DNA of 64,000 nucleotides from Bacillus sp. EB01. Lineage in GTDB: Bacteria > Bacillota > Bacilli > Bacillales > Cytobacillaceae. The notes beneath the pieces were generated by a model. It saw nothing but the letters and a program-made list of their open reading frames with translations. It was not told where the DNA came from and did not search any database. The translations under genes were made by a program, and so were the position numbers. The stretch spans positions 354,823-418,822 of the forward strand of contig NZ_HG964497.1 of the NCBI RefSeq assembly GCF_000613125.1, read 5' to 3'. Numbering within the stretch: position 1 is the stretch's first letter; every line of letters begins with the position of its first letter. Of this stretch, positions 52,705-62,333 are shown piece by piece.

Positions 52705-53107
52705 GGTAAACTCTCCTCCTTTATTATCTTTCGTCTATTATTATCCTAAATTTCCACATAAAAGTTAATAGTTTTCTCCAAAAATGCTCTATTATACCTA
52801 GTTTACTAGTAGAAATATGGGGAATAGTAATATGTTTTGTAGAATCTTAGGGGTAAAAGAATGTAGCCAAAGAGAGGATTGGCTGGTTTGAAGACAGCTT
52901 TTTAATAGAGGGCTGTGCTAAAAAAGTGTGATTTCCGCTTCACAAAGGGAATCTTCCAGGAATAATCATCGCAGGGACAGGCGTTCTTTGCCTGTTACGA
53001 GGTGCTTCAATCTCTTCCGTTAGAAAACATCTTTTATAAAATCGCTAAAAAGAAAACAAAAAAGAGGCCACCCCTCATCTTCCGGGATAGCCTCAATTAC
53101 TCATTAT
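52705..53107. repeat. intergenic region with decayed repeat element
   Basis: This 403-bp gap contains fragments of the intergenic element at 1064-1257. ATTTCCGCT at 52931-52939 and GAATAATCATC at 52960-52970 match 1071-1079 and 1175-1185. In the first copy the stretch after GAATAATCATC has 14 extra bases before GCAGG; here GCAGG follows directly. The promoter of the glucosaminidase gene must lie in the left part. The right end holds the LtaS-like gene's terminator. Confidence 0.5.
53059..53094 (-). terminator. rho-independent terminator after the second LtaS-like gene
   Basis: GAGGCCACCCC (53064-53074) pairs with GGGATAGCCTC (53084-53094) with minor mismatch; on the minus strand TTTTTTGTTTTC follows. 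Confidence 0.8.
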
Positions 53108-55267
53108 TTATTTTTCAAACGAAAAGTTCTTCGTTGCCCGGAGGTTATTTCCAAGAGAATCCTCTACTATGAAGTGATAGGTTTTATCAGGATCAACATC
53201 TTCTTTTTTAACAAAGAATATTGCCACTCCTGTTCCGCCGTCTTCCCACTCTGTCTCGATTTCCTTGCCGTTCTCCTCGACCAGATTAGAGTACTTAGGC
53301 GCGCCTTTTACGACTACTTTATATTTACCGCCAGTTTCCTCCACGCTTACGAGCTTCATGGTTTTGTAGAGGCCGAGATAGTAATCCTTTGAAGGAGAGT
53401 CAATAAGGCCGTCTATCGCGTTATTGCTATACCTTTTTCCATGCAGCAAGTCGTACTGGAGGATACGTAAATCTTTCATTTCCTTCGTTTGCTGGCCCAT
53501 TTGCTTTTGCCACTTACTATATGGAATCACCGAGTCACCGAGCGATCTCATTTTATCCAGAATCGCAGTGACGGTATTCCCCTTTACCCCAGCCATATCA
53601 AGGGCAATTGCCCCGAATTGATTCGGTGTTAGGTCAAGCTCGGAAGGCTTATTCTCTTCGGAATTCCAGATGAAATATGGTACTTTGTGGGAGGCCATGA
53701 AATCCTCATAATCACCCAAAATATTATGGGCGACTTTTGTTCCTGCATTCCCGTAGACACGGTAGTTACTCTCAAATGCTGGGTAATGGTCCCCAAAGAA
53801 TACGAGAATCGTTGGTTCATCCCGTTTTTCCAAATCCTCTATCAATTGGCCCAGCTTCTTGTCCACGTTATGGATACGTTCTGTGTAATTATTGAGATAT
53901 TGCCTGGTTTCTTCAGGAAGGAGACCTTTTTTCAAAAATTTGGAGTCCGGGATCTTTGGGTAAGGCTGGTGAGCTTCAATAGAAACAACATGAAGAAAAT
54001 CCCGCTCTTCTGTGTAATCAAGAGTCTCAAGTATCGTTTTCATCGTTTGAGTGTCCTCTGGATATCCATGCCCTGTTCCCATCTCATGCTCCAGATCCAT
54101 GAATTCTCCTGGAACAAACCTGTCGAAGCCAAGATTTTTATACACTGGCCGCCGCTGGTAGTACCAGTTGTAAAACGAATGGATAGCCGTAGTTTCGTAT
54201 CCCGCTTCGCGGAATAAATAGGCAACCGACGGAAGCGCCTTCTTGACATAAAGCTGGTATGCAACTGTATTATCAGGCATAAACTGCCTGCTCAAACCAG
54301 TGAGTGCCTCGAATTCGACATTGGCGGTACCTCCGCCGAATTCAGGAGAGTACATCGTGCCATGCAGGGATTCGCTGAAAAGCTTTCTAAAGTTTGGAAT
54401 CGGATCTTCCGTAAAATATTGTTTTCCAAAACTATAAGGATCAATAAATGCTTCGCTCATTAAAAAGATCACATTTGGCTTTTCACCTTTCGCCACCGGA
54501 ACTGAAGGCTTGTATTTGGCACCAATTTTTCCTATCGTCTGCTCGGAATAACCTTTTGGCGGGTTAATCTGATTTTGCTTTGCCAACAGGACAAAATTCC
54601 CATATAACCCATTGCGCATTGTGCCAAGCTCCTGCCTCCACCATGTATTCTGAAATTGCACCATTTTCATAGGTGAAACAGGTTTCTCGGCAATAAAGAT
54701 ATACAGGAAGGCAACCGAGACAAGGAAAACCACAGCTTTCAATACCCAGAATTCCTTATACCGGGGAACCAGGAACACAATGGCCACAATTACGGCAACT
54801 AGCCCGACAACGGCTCCAATAATTGCCATGAGGTTAAGTTCAATTGGATTTTCAAGGCCCTGGAGCTCCTTTATTAATGTTAAATCACTAAAAGCAATAG
54901 GTGCATTTCTTATTTCCAATTTCACTTTATTGGCTATTGCAAAAACTAGCAGAATACTACTTACAAATAAACTCGATATCATAAACCACTTGCGCGGCAA
55001 TATATAAAAGATATTAAATAATGCGATAAGGAGAATTGCGTTTAGGGCAAACCTTTTGGTGAACTCCTTTGCCCAATCGAGAAAAGGCATTTCAAGTGCT
55101 CCTCTGACAATTACCTCACTCGCAATAAGAGTCAGGACTGGCAGGCCCACCATAAAAAAAACTGTTAGCAAAGCTACAAAAAGCCTTTTTCCATCTACTG
55201 AAAATCGGGCTTTTTGGTTAGGCTGCTCTATATTCATTTCCTTTTTCGCCAAAGACTCCATTGACAA
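53108..55267 (-). CDS. LtaS-like phosphoglycerol transferase family protein
   Basis: A ~719-residue membrane enzyme. Five N-terminal helices (about 30-210) precede an external sulfatase-fold domain: VIFLMSEAFIDPYSFG, FGGGTANVEFEALTG (probable catalytic Thr), SFYNWYYQRRP and ILVFFGDHYPAFESN. A small beta-rich C-terminal region follows. It is related to the protein at 35969 but clearly diverged. The start is uncertain: TTG at 55267 has GAGGGG 6 nt upstream, ATG at 55261 is 12 nt away. It is monocistronic, with terminators on both sides. It may modify or make a glycerol-phosphate-containing polymer. Confidence 0.84.
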   Translation of the reverse strand: MSMESLAKKEMNIEQPNQKARFSVDGKRLFVALLTVFFMVGLPVLTLIASEVIVRGALEMPFLDWAKEFTKRFALNAILLIALFNIFYILPRKWFMISSLFVSSILLVFAIANKVKLEIRNAPIAFSDLTLIKELQGLENPIELNLMAIIGAVVGLVAVIVAIVFLVPRYKEFWVLKAVVFLVSVAFLYIFIAEKPVSPMKMVQFQNTWWRQELGTMRNGLYGNFVLLAKQNQINPPKGYSEQTIGKIGAKYKPSVPVAKGEKPNVIFLMSEAFIDPYSFGKQYFTEDPIPNFRKLFSESLHGTMYSPEFGGGTANVEFEALTGLSRQFMPDNTVAYQLYVKKALPSVAYLFREAGYETTAIHSFYNWYYQRRPVYKNLGFDRFVPGEFMDLEHEMGTGHGYPEDTQTMKTILETLDYTEERDFLHVVSIEAHQPYPKIPDSKFLKKGLLPEETRQYLNNYTERIHNVDKKLGQLIEDLEKRDEPTILVFFGDHYPAFESNYRVYGNAGTKVAHNILGDYEDFMASHKVPYFIWNSEENKPSELDLTPNQFGAIALDMAGVKGNTVTAILDKMRSLGDSVIPYSKWQKQMGQQTKEMKDLRILQYDLLHGKRYSNNAIDGLIDSPSKDYYLGLYKTMKLVSVEETGGKYKVVVKGAPKYSNLVEENGKEIETEWEDGGTGVAIFFVKKEDVDPDKTYHFIVEDSLGNNLRATKNFSFEK

Positions 55268-55419
55268 ACGAGAACCCCTCATTTCTAATAATTTAATAGA
55301 GTGGATTTGAAAATCCATTCCTTAGTATATCACGGCTTAACTGGGAATTTTAGTATTTTTTCACCTTTTTCTTAATTTACCAATCCTACTTTTTACCCGG
55401 GGGATTTTTACATATAAAC

Positions 55420-55443
55420 AAAAAAAATCGGGTTTAGCCCGAT
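55420..55443 (-). terminator. rho-independent terminator after the DHHW gene
   Basis: ATCGGG (55427-55432) pairs with CCCGAT (55438-55443); on the minus strand eight T follow. It lies 120 bp beyond the stop codon; a looser GGCTGCC/GGCAGC pairing at about 55510-55553 is closer to the gene. Confidence 0.75.
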
Positions 55444-55563
55444 AGTGATTCATATATTAAAGAACTTGCTACTAGAGATTCAAAAAAATAAGGGAATACT
55501 ACTAAAAAGCTGCCCCGAAAAGCCGTTATTCAACAACTTCTCCAGGCAGCCTAGTTGTACGTA

Positions 55564-56754
55564 TTAGTTGCTCCCACCCAGATTAATGAAGGCCGGGGTT
55601 ATAACAATTGAATTAATATTATGAACGAAAAGGACCGCATCGATATTATGCTTAAGTGCATACTCTTTAACATCAAGGTTTTTATGCTTCCTTAAATCCA
55701 GCAGCCGTGTTTCCTCAAAATTCATAGCCATGAACTGTATCAAAGGATTGGCATAGGAGTCTTTTAGGATTAATACATTAAAGCCATTTTTTACATTCGG
55801 GTTCTTAATGATTCCTTCTTTTACATCCCCGGACATATAAGTCGTATATCGATTTGTATACGTTTCTTCGTTCTCAAGGACATTCAAATTATAAAGGCTC
55901 TTATTGCAATCCCCACTATAACAAACGGTCAAAGGCTTTTGTTTGTCTTTCGCTTCCACAATCGTAACTGTGTCAGGCTTCGGTACGTTTACTTTGGTAA
56001 TCTTCCTGGCCTCAGACCCAAAAAACTTCGATGGATGTTCTTTCCACACAAAGTCATCTGCTTCAAGCGGTTTGCCCACTTCGGGAAAAGCCTCTGACAT
56101 TTCATTAATAATTTTCTGGTAAGCAATAAGGGCTGCCTTGGGCTTCCAGTGATGGTCTGAATAAAAATAAAGGTTCTCTTCCTTTTCCATTTGGGAAAGA
56201 ATTTCATCCCTAAAATCTATCGCGCCAACATCGGAAGAAAAGCCTTTTAAAAGCTTATCTGAATAGTCATTTGCATGGCTTTCGATGTAGTCAGGCAATT
56301 TATCTTCCATTACGGTAGACTTATTGGGAACAAGAGCAAAATATGTTTTCACGTTCTGTTCCTTAAGTTCACTGGCAAATGTATCAATTTTTTTCTGAAT
56401 TCCAGGAATAGAGTTCCCCTTGTTGGCAGGGTTTACCGGCGTAATCATATAGCCATCATCGGCGATATAAATATCCCTGATATAATCCTTCTTTAACAAC
56501 TTCCGGTCCAGCAACGCATTGGCTTCAATCCAATTATTACGAAGCGGAAACTGGTCCGAAAAGTATTTTTCATAGTTTTTAAAGTATTCTCCTGACAAAA
56601 TCAGTTCAGGATCGGCAACCGGTTTTTCAGCAAGCTTTCTGCTTTCGAGCTGGGAAGAGACATTGTCTGCTCCAAGCAAAGAAAGTATCGCAAATGCAAA
56701 GATAAAACCGAAGAATACTACCACAATAAAAACATCTTTTATTTTATAGCGCAT
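55564..56754 (-). CDS. DHHW-motif (AlgX/AlgJ-like) exported acyltransferase partner
   Basis: A 396-residue protein with an N-terminal membrane anchor (~8-30, VFIVVVFFGFIFAFAILSLLG) and an external SGNH/AlgX-like domain. The name-giving DHHW motif is in LYFYSDHHWKPKAALIAY; VLILKDSYANPLIQFMAM carries the Ser of the SGNH-type site. Such proteins work with MBOAT acyltransferases to O-acetylate extracellular polysaccharides. The MBOAT gene lies 29 bp upstream in the same operon. The ATG at 56754 has AAGGGG 7 nt upstream; one codon earlier is also possible. Confidence 0.86.
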   Translation of the reverse strand: MRYKIKDVFIVVVFFGFIFAFAILSLLGADNVSSQLESRKLAEKPVADPELILSGEYFKNYEKYFSDQFPLRNNWIEANALLDRKLLKKDYIRDIYIADDGYMITPVNPANKGNSIPGIQKKIDTFASELKEQNVKTYFALVPNKSTVMEDKLPDYIESHANDYSDKLLKGFSSDVGAIDFRDEILSQMEKEENLYFYSDHHWKPKAALIAYQKIINEMSEAFPEVGKPLEADDFVWKEHPSKFFGSEARKITKVNVPKPDTVTIVEAKDKQKPLTVCYSGDCNKSLYNLNVLENEETYTNRYTTYMSGDVKEGIIKNPNVKNGFNVLILKDSYANPLIQFMAMNFEETRLLDLRKHKNLDVKEYALKHNIDAVLFVHNINSIVITPAFINLGGSN

Positions 56755-56783
56755 CATCGCACCCCTTCCAGGCGAGGTATCGT

Positions 56784-58205
56784 TTAGAATCTGAAATAAA
56801 TGAACGGATTAAAGGTTGTTGAAACAACGTAAACCACTGAGAGAACAAGAAGAGCCACATAATACGTATTCAATGCAACGGACTTCCCTGCCATAACAGC
56901 CCTGTTCCCATATTCAGAAGATAACCAGTCAAGCAGCTTCTTGAACAACGGAGTGGCACCAATAATAGCTAGCAACAAAACAACACCATGTTCATGACTG
57001 TAAAACTCCGCTTTAAGATCCCATAAACCTACTCCATTCATGCCAAACATTGCTTTTATATAATCAAAAGCATAGGTGAATGTTTCGGACCGGAAAAATA
57101 CCCATCCGATTAAAACTATCAATAAAGCATACATATACTGAAGGATAGCAGGTATCCTTTTTAGGAATTTAAGCAGGAATGCCTTTTCAATCATGATCAA
57201 TAAACCATAATAGACACCCCATGCAATAAAGGTCCAGCTTGCTCCATGCCATAATCCGGTCGCAAACCAGACAATCAGTAAGTTTAGGTAGGTTCTCGCT
57301 TCACCTTTACGATTACCGCCTAGTGGAATATAGACATAATCTCTGAACCAGCTTCCAAGTGAAATATGCCATCTGCGCCAGAACTCTGTAGCAGATTTCG
57401 AGATATACGGATAATTAAAGTTCTCCAGAAAATCAAACCCAAACATTTTTCCTAAACCTATTGCCATATCCGAGTAACCTGAGAAATCAAAATAAATTTG
57501 CAGTGCATACGCAATAATACCAAACCAGGCGAGCCCCATAGACATTTCCGACGGGTTTTGCGCGAAAATTTGATCAGCGATAAGACCGCAGTTGTTTGCA
57601 AGAAACATTTTTTTAGCCAAACCAATTAGAAACCGTCTAATTCCTTCTGCAATCTTGTCAATCGTTTCCCGTCTCTCATTGATTTGATCCGCAACTGTCT
57701 GGTATCTGACAATCGGTCCGGCAACCAATTGCGGGAATAGAGAAATATAAAGAGCCATATTAATCGGATTTTTTTGAACTTTGCCATCCTTCCGATAAAC
57801 GTCAATCACATAGCTCATAGCCTGGAATGTATAGAAGGAAATGCCAATTGGCAACGGGATATCCGGAATATTAATACTGGTTCCTAAAAGCCCATTTAAA
57901 TTGTCAACGAAAAAATTCGCATACTTGAAAAAGCCAAGTATAGCGAGATTGGCAATGACCATACTGCCAAGGATCCATTTAACTGCCGTTCCGTTTTCCC
58001 TTTTCTTATCAACAATCAAGGCAAAAAGATAATTGATTAGAATTGAGATAAGCATAATGATGGTATAGCGAGGTTCTCCCCACGCATAAAAGAACAGACT
58101 TGCAGCAAGCAATATGATGTTCTTTAGCACTCGGGGGCTAAGAAAATACAAAATCAGCACAATCGGCAAAAACGCAAATAAGAATATTGATGAACTAAAT
58201 AACAT
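56784..58205 (-). CDS. MBOAT family membrane O-acyltransferase (AlgI/DltB-like)
   Basis: A 473-residue membrane protein with about eleven helices. MBOAT landmarks are FFYAWGEPRYTIIML, LPIGISFYTFQAMSYVIDVYR, NFNYPYISKSATEFWRRWHISLGSWFRDYVYIPLGG and the catalytic histidine in GLWHGASWTFIAWG. The family moves acyl groups across the membrane to wall or capsule polymers. With the DHHW partner, polysaccharide O-acetylation is more likely than D-alanylation, since no dltA/dltC-like gene is near. GGGGAAAG precedes the ATG. Confidence 0.9.
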   Translation of the reverse strand: MLFSSSIFLFAFLPIVLILYFLSPRVLKNIILLAASLFFYAWGEPRYTIIMLISILINYLFALIVDKKRENGTAVKWILGSMVIANLAILGFFKYANFFVDNLNGLLGTSINIPDIPLPIGISFYTFQAMSYVIDVYRKDGKVQKNPINMALYISLFPQLVAGPIVRYQTVADQINERRETIDKIAEGIRRFLIGLAKKMFLANNCGLIADQIFAQNPSEMSMGLAWFGIIAYALQIYFDFSGYSDMAIGLGKMFGFDFLENFNYPYISKSATEFWRRWHISLGSWFRDYVYIPLGGNRKGEARTYLNLLIVWFATGLWHGASWTFIAWGVYYGLLIMIEKAFLLKFLKRIPAILQYMYALLIVLIGWVFFRSETFTYAFDYIKAMFGMNGVGLWDLKAEFYSHEHGVVLLLAIIGATPLFKKLLDWLSSEYGNRAVMAGKSVALNTYYVALLVLSVVYVVSTTFNPFIYFRF

Positions 58206-58346
58206 TAATCTTTCCCCTTCTTTAAAAAAGGTCTAAAAAAGCCCTACCTTCTATTTAAATGGTTGTTGTAGAAATATGTCAAGACTACATGTTATTTGCC
58301 GAACGCCTTTTCTATCCATACGTTCCTAAAAATGACTTTAGAAACA

Positions 58347-58376
58347 AAAAACGCCATCCCAGCGAACTGGAATGGC
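58347..58376 (-). terminator. rho-independent terminator after the amidase gene
   Basis: GCCATCCCAG (58353-58362) pairs with CTGGAATGGC (58367-58376), one mismatch, CGAA loop; on the minus strand GTTTTTTGTTTC follows. Confidence 0.85.
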
Positions 58377-58438
58377 AGCAGTTAATACTATGAATAAATA
58401 ACAATCCTTTTGGAAGGAGTCGCGAAAACAGAAGTACT

Positions 58439-59650
58439 TTATCTATTTAAAAAATAGTTGAACAAGCCATCATGTATGCCCTGTACCGCTTTTGTTTGAA
58501 AAGCAGACGAAGCTACTGTTTTTTCCTCATAAGGATTGGAAATAAAGCCAAGCTCCAGCAGTGCGGAAGGCCGCTTGTTTTCACGCAAGACATGGTAGTT
58601 TCCGTACTTCGTCCCTAAATTTTTCATTCTAGTTTGCTTAATGATTCCATTCTGGATTGAAGATGCAAGGGACTTTTCTCTGGAGGAATAGTAATAGTAT
58701 GTTTCAATCCCAGTGCTTGTTTTTGAGAATGCGTTGTAATGAATACTCAAAAACGCATGTGCAAGATTCAGATTCGAAATGCTGACTCTCTTTGCAAGTG
58801 TAAGGTACGTATCTGTTGTTCGAGTATAAACGACTTTCGCACCTGATTTTTGCAGCTTTGGCCCGAGCTGAAGGACCGTTTTTAACGTTAGCATCTTTTC
58901 ATAATAAATTGCTCCGACTGCTCCGCTATCGTATCCGCCATGGCCTGCATCAAGGACAATCACCTTACCCTTCAGGACTGTAGCAGGATCCCTTAAAAGT
59001 GTCGATACTATCCACCCTGTTGTCCCATTTGACTTCTTCACCTGGGTCCAGCCGTTTTTTACAGTAAGTTTATCATAATAGGTGCCAGGAGACTCAGAGG
59101 AAATGATGGCATATGATGTGCCAGGCCCTTTCCTCATTGTGGTAGCTGATTTTAAAACCAGCTTTGGGTATGCGGCTGTTTTTGATATATAGGAGGAAGA
59201 TACCCAGCCGCTTAGTGATTTGGAAGGAACAGTGACTTTCAGCCAGCCGCCATCGGTTCCATGAACTGTTACTGCTGTACCACGGGGAATTGCGCCAAGG
59301 ATGGTACCAGTGGCACTGGCCGTTTTACGAACATTCAGGCTGTCAGCAGTCACATAACCCGTCCAGGTTACCGGAGAAAGGTACTGAGATGATACCCACC
59401 CCTTTACGGTACCTGCTGTGATACTTGACCAGCCGTTTTTCTGTTGGAGCACTGTTACAATTTTGCCTGTTGTTAGCTTCCCTATAACTGCGTAGGTTGT
59501 TCCCGGGCCGGAACGAACATTGAGAGAGCTAGCCGTTACTTTAGCCTGAAAGGAATAGGCAGCTTCAGCTTTATTATGGTCCAGTGACAGAACGAATGAA
59601 AAAAGGACTAAGAGGCATACGACAGATTTTACCAGAGATGCAACCTTCAC
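58439..59650 (-). CDS. N-acetylmuramoyl-L-alanine amidase with three SH3b domains
   Basis: A 403-residue secreted wall hydrolase cutting the MurNAc-L-Ala bond. Residues 1-31 are a signal peptide (VVCLLVLFSFVLSLDHNKAEA). Three SH3b wall-binding repeats follow (ASSLNVRSGPGTTYAVIG, ADSLNVRKTASATGTILG, ATTMRKGPGTSYAIIS), up to ~residue 225. The C-terminal Amidase_3 domain has the zinc ligands and catalytic residues in VLDAGHGGYDSGAVG, LSIHYNAF and ALLELGFISNPYEE. The start is GTG at 59650. The architecture matches LytC/YrvJ-type enzymes of Bacillus. Confidence 0.94.
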   Translation of the reverse strand: MKVASLVKSVVCLLVLFSFVLSLDHNKAEAAYSFQAKVTASSLNVRSGPGTTYAVIGKLTTGKIVTVLQQKNGWSSITAGTVKGWVSSQYLSPVTWTGYVTADSLNVRKTASATGTILGAIPRGTAVTVHGTDGGWLKVTVPSKSLSGWVSSSYISKTAAYPKLVLKSATTMRKGPGTSYAIISSESPGTYYDKLTVKNGWTQVKKSNGTTGWIVSTLLRDPATVLKGKVIVLDAGHGGYDSGAVGAIYYEKMLTLKTVLQLGPKLQKSGAKVVYTRTTDTYLTLAKRVSISNLNLAHAFLSIHYNAFSKTSTGIETYYYYSSREKSLASSIQNGIIKQTRMKNLGTKYGNYHVLRENKRPSALLELGFISNPYEEKTVASSAFQTKAVQGIHDGLFNYFLNR

Positions 59651-59784
59651 TCATTTCCCACCTTTTGTCTTTTCTTGTATGTTTTTGTAAGAACATACCC
59701 ACTATAAACCAAAAGTGGAAGTAATAAGAGGGGAAAAAGACCTAAAATGCCCCTCCCTCAATTGCCAAATTTATGTAATAAATC

Positions 59785-59822
59785 AAAAGAAAGAGGAAGC
59801 CACCCTTTTTGATAGCTTCCTC
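59785..59822 (-). terminator. rho-independent terminator after the serine-hydrolase gene
   Basis: GAGGAAGC (59793-59800) pairs with GCTTCCTC (59815-59822); on the minus strand TTTCTTTTGATT follows. Confidence 0.8.
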
Positions 59823-59843
59823 TAATTCCTCTTAGATGTTCGA

Positions 59844-61106
59844 CTATTGCTGAACCTCGGCTGCAAGTTGCTCTTGAATGTAGCCAACCCTTCCACCTAT
59901 ATCGATAATGTAATAGCCTGATTTAATTCCCGAGGTAAAGACTTCTTGTCCCTTGTTCATAATTCCGAGTGGAGCCCCGGATCCTGTGCGATTCAGGACA
60001 GTCGCATTTTGGGAAATCTTAATAACTGTTCCTCCCAGGGGCTTGGAGGTGAAATAAATCGATGATATTCCCGGAGACACCGCGGCAGTTACAAGCCGCC
60101 TTTCAATATAGCCTGTTCCTTTGCTATAGGAAATTACATACCATTCTCCCTGAATTGCCTTTACTTTAAAATTTGCTCCCTTCTGTAGAGTGCCAATTGC
60201 TTTATCCTTAGATGCCTTGAGGTATACCGTCACAGCTACTTTTGTCCTCATATAACCGGCAGCCTCTTTAGCCTTATGATGCTTATGAATGATAGATGCA
60301 ATTCCCGCTATTACTTTTTGAGATTTTTCATAGGAGATATTCTTTGTCATAATTGCCAATACATATGGCGTTTTATCATAAACAACTGCTACATCGTTGT
60401 ATATAAGCGAATTGGGAATCATCCCGACTTTGTGGGCAATCGGAACACCTGGTATTCCTTTTGGAATGGTCGTATTATATACAGTTTTCCTTAAATAACC
60501 GTCAAGCTCCTTTCCAAGAGGACTTGTTTTTGAAAAAGAGTATAGTTTTTTCGCGTATATAATAAGGTCCCTCGGCGATGTCATATTTTGTCCATTCGGG
60601 TACGCATACTGAGCACCGAGGCTTTTCATATAAGCTATAAAGTTACTCTTTCCAACACGCTCCCGAAGCATGACGAAAGCTATATTATCACTATGGACCA
60701 TCGACTTCTTCACAAGATCCCTGATTGTATACTTTGTCCCGACCTTGTCATATTGGATTACTCCGCTGCCTCCATTATAGTGATGACTTTTATACGTGAG
60801 TTTTTGTTCCAAATCAAGCTTCCCTTTGGAAGCAAGCTCCATTACATAGATGGCAAGCGGAAGCTTAATCGTGCTTGCAGCCTTTCCAGCTGTGGTATTC
60901 CTTAATACATAGTAATCACCTGTTACCAAATCCTGATATTGAAGTGAAATGGTGCCTCCAGCTGTTTTAATGTAACGATTTAGTTCAGGAGCCAGTTTGT
61001 CCAAGAAGTTTTGTCTTGCTGTCAGATAGCCCGCAGCCGATGCATGACCGGGCATCAGGATTGACACCGCCAGGAGCATAACCACCAGGCATTTTACTAT
61101 TCTCAT
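59844..61106 (-). CDS. secreted beta-lactamase-fold serine hydrolase with C-terminal SH3-like repeats
   Basis: A 420-residue exported protein. The signal peptide (CLVVMLLAVSILMPGHASA) is followed by a class A beta-lactamase-type domain (~30-270) with all three site motifs: STIK (S-x-x-K, in KAASTIKLPLAIYV), HSDN (S-D-N) and HKVG (K-T/V-G). Two SH3-like regions occupy ~285-420 (VYLKASKDKAIGTLQKGANFKV; ATVLNRTGSGAPLGIMNKGQEV). The lack of a canonical E166 region and the wall-binding tail favour a peptidoglycan-directed hydrolase or binding protein over drug resistance. The ATG at 61106 is the likely start. Confidence 0.86.
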   Translation of the reverse strand: MRIVKCLVVMLLAVSILMPGHASAAGYLTARQNFLDKLAPELNRYIKTAGGTISLQYQDLVTGDYYVLRNTTAGKAASTIKLPLAIYVMELASKGKLDLEQKLTYKSHHYNGGSGVIQYDKVGTKYTIRDLVKKSMVHSDNIAFVMLRERVGKSNFIAYMKSLGAQYAYPNGQNMTSPRDLIIYAKKLYSFSKTSPLGKELDGYLRKTVYNTTIPKGIPGVPIAHKVGMIPNSLIYNDVAVVYDKTPYVLAIMTKNISYEKSQKVIAGIASIIHKHHKAKEAAGYMRTKVAVTVYLKASKDKAIGTLQKGANFKVKAIQGEWYVISYSKGTGYIERRLVTAAVSPGISSIYFTSKPLGGTVIKISQNATVLNRTGSGAPLGIMNKGQEVFTSGIKSGYYIIDIGGRVGYIQEQLAAEVQQ

Positions 61107-61364
61107 TTTCCCCATCCTTTTATTTTTCTATCTTTATCTCTCTTTTTCTATCATTCTAACAAAAATATCCAATTGCTAGGAGTGGAATTATACCTATATT
61201 TATTTTACAAAAGAATGGTTGGTCCATAGAGTAATAGGGAATTAACAACTGAGGTATTTTAAGGTGTAACTACTACTTTCCTAAGTAAAAATAAAAATCT
61301 ACTAAACACTAGAAAAAAATCTTCATGATAATTGGGCAGTTTTCGACAATGGAGGTAAAAAGCT

Positions 61365-62333
61365 TTGAAGTTGATTACGATTTTAATACCCGCATACAAT
61401 GAAGAGGCTGTTATTGAACAATTTTTCAATAAGGTTACTTCAATCCTGGATTCTATTGATAACTATCAATTTGAATTGTTGTTTGTTAATGATGGGAGCA
61501 AGGATAAAACAATTGATATCATTAAAGGATTACAGCTTTATGACACGCGTATTTCGTACCTTGATTTATCCCGGAATTACGGGAAAGAAACTGCTATGGC
61601 TGCAGGATTTGACTTTGCCAAAGGAGATGCTGTTATCATCATGGATGCCGACCTCCAACATCCTCCAGAAGTGATTGAAGAAATGATTTACTACTGGGAG
61701 CAAGGCTATGACGATGTATATGCTAGAAGAGTCGAACGCGATGGAGAGCCATGGCTAAAAAGAGCTACTTCAAAAATTTATTATCGAATGCTTCAAAAGG
61801 TGACGAATATTCCCATCCTGCCTGATGTAGGAGATTTTCGCCTACTTGACCAAAAATGTGTAAACGCCTTAAAACAAATCAGGGAATCCCAACGGTATAC
61901 AAAGGGAATGTATAGCTGGATTGGATTTAAGAAAAAAGAGATTCTTTATGAGGCTGCCCCTCGTGCAGGCGGCGAAACAAAATGGAATTATTTCAAACTA
62001 TTAGAATTAGCCGTGGAAGGAATTACTTCATTTACGACATTCCCTTTACGAATATCCACTTTCTTAGGTTTTTTTATATCATTACTCTCTTTTATTTACC
62101 TTAGTTTTATTGTAATAAAAACTGTGCTTTTCGGCTCAGATGTTAGCGGATATCCGTCTACAATGGCTATTATATTGTTCCTTGGCGGTATCCAACTCTT
62201 ATCGCTCGGAATTATCGGTGAATATTTAGGCCGGATATTTACCGAAACAAAGAATAGGCCTCTTTACTTTGTCCAGGAATATAACAATCAGAAAGAGATG
62301 CAATCAATCTATGAAAAACAGAGAACTATATAA
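61365..62333 (+). CDS. GT2 undecaprenyl-phosphate glycosyltransferase, GtrB/CsbB type
   Basis: A 322-residue enzyme that links a sugar to undecaprenyl phosphate on the inner membrane face. The GT-A domain has ILIPAYNEEAVIEQFF, LLFVNDGSKDKTIDII, GKETAMAAGFDFAKGDAVIIMDADLQHPPE and VGDFRLLDQK; two C-terminal helices (~232-260 and ~268-292) anchor it. The start is TTG at 61365 with GGAGG 8 nt upstream. It overlaps the GtrA-like gene by 23 bp. The three genes resemble the GtrABC arrangement used to glycosylate surface polymers. Confidence 0.92.
   Translation: MKLITILIPAYNEEAVIEQFFNKVTSILDSIDNYQFELLFVNDGSKDKTIDIIKGLQLYDTRISYLDLSRNYGKETAMAAGFDFAKGDAVIIMDADLQHPPEVIEEMIYYWEQGYDDVYARRVERDGEPWLKRATSKIYYRMLQKVTNIPILPDVGDFRLLDQKCVNALKQIRESQRYTKGMYSWIGFKKKEILYEAAPRAGGETKWNYFKLLELAVEGITSFTTFPLRISTFLGFFISLLSFIYLSFIVIKTVLFGSDVSGYPSTMAIILFLGGIQLLSLGIIGEYLGRIFTETKNRPLYFVQEYNNQKEMQSIYEKQRTI

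Noticed and set aside
59844-61106. Class A beta-lactamase resistance gene
   Set aside because: SxxK, SDN and KxG motifs are present, but there is no clear E166-type omega loop and the protein ends in wall-binding SH3-like repeats.
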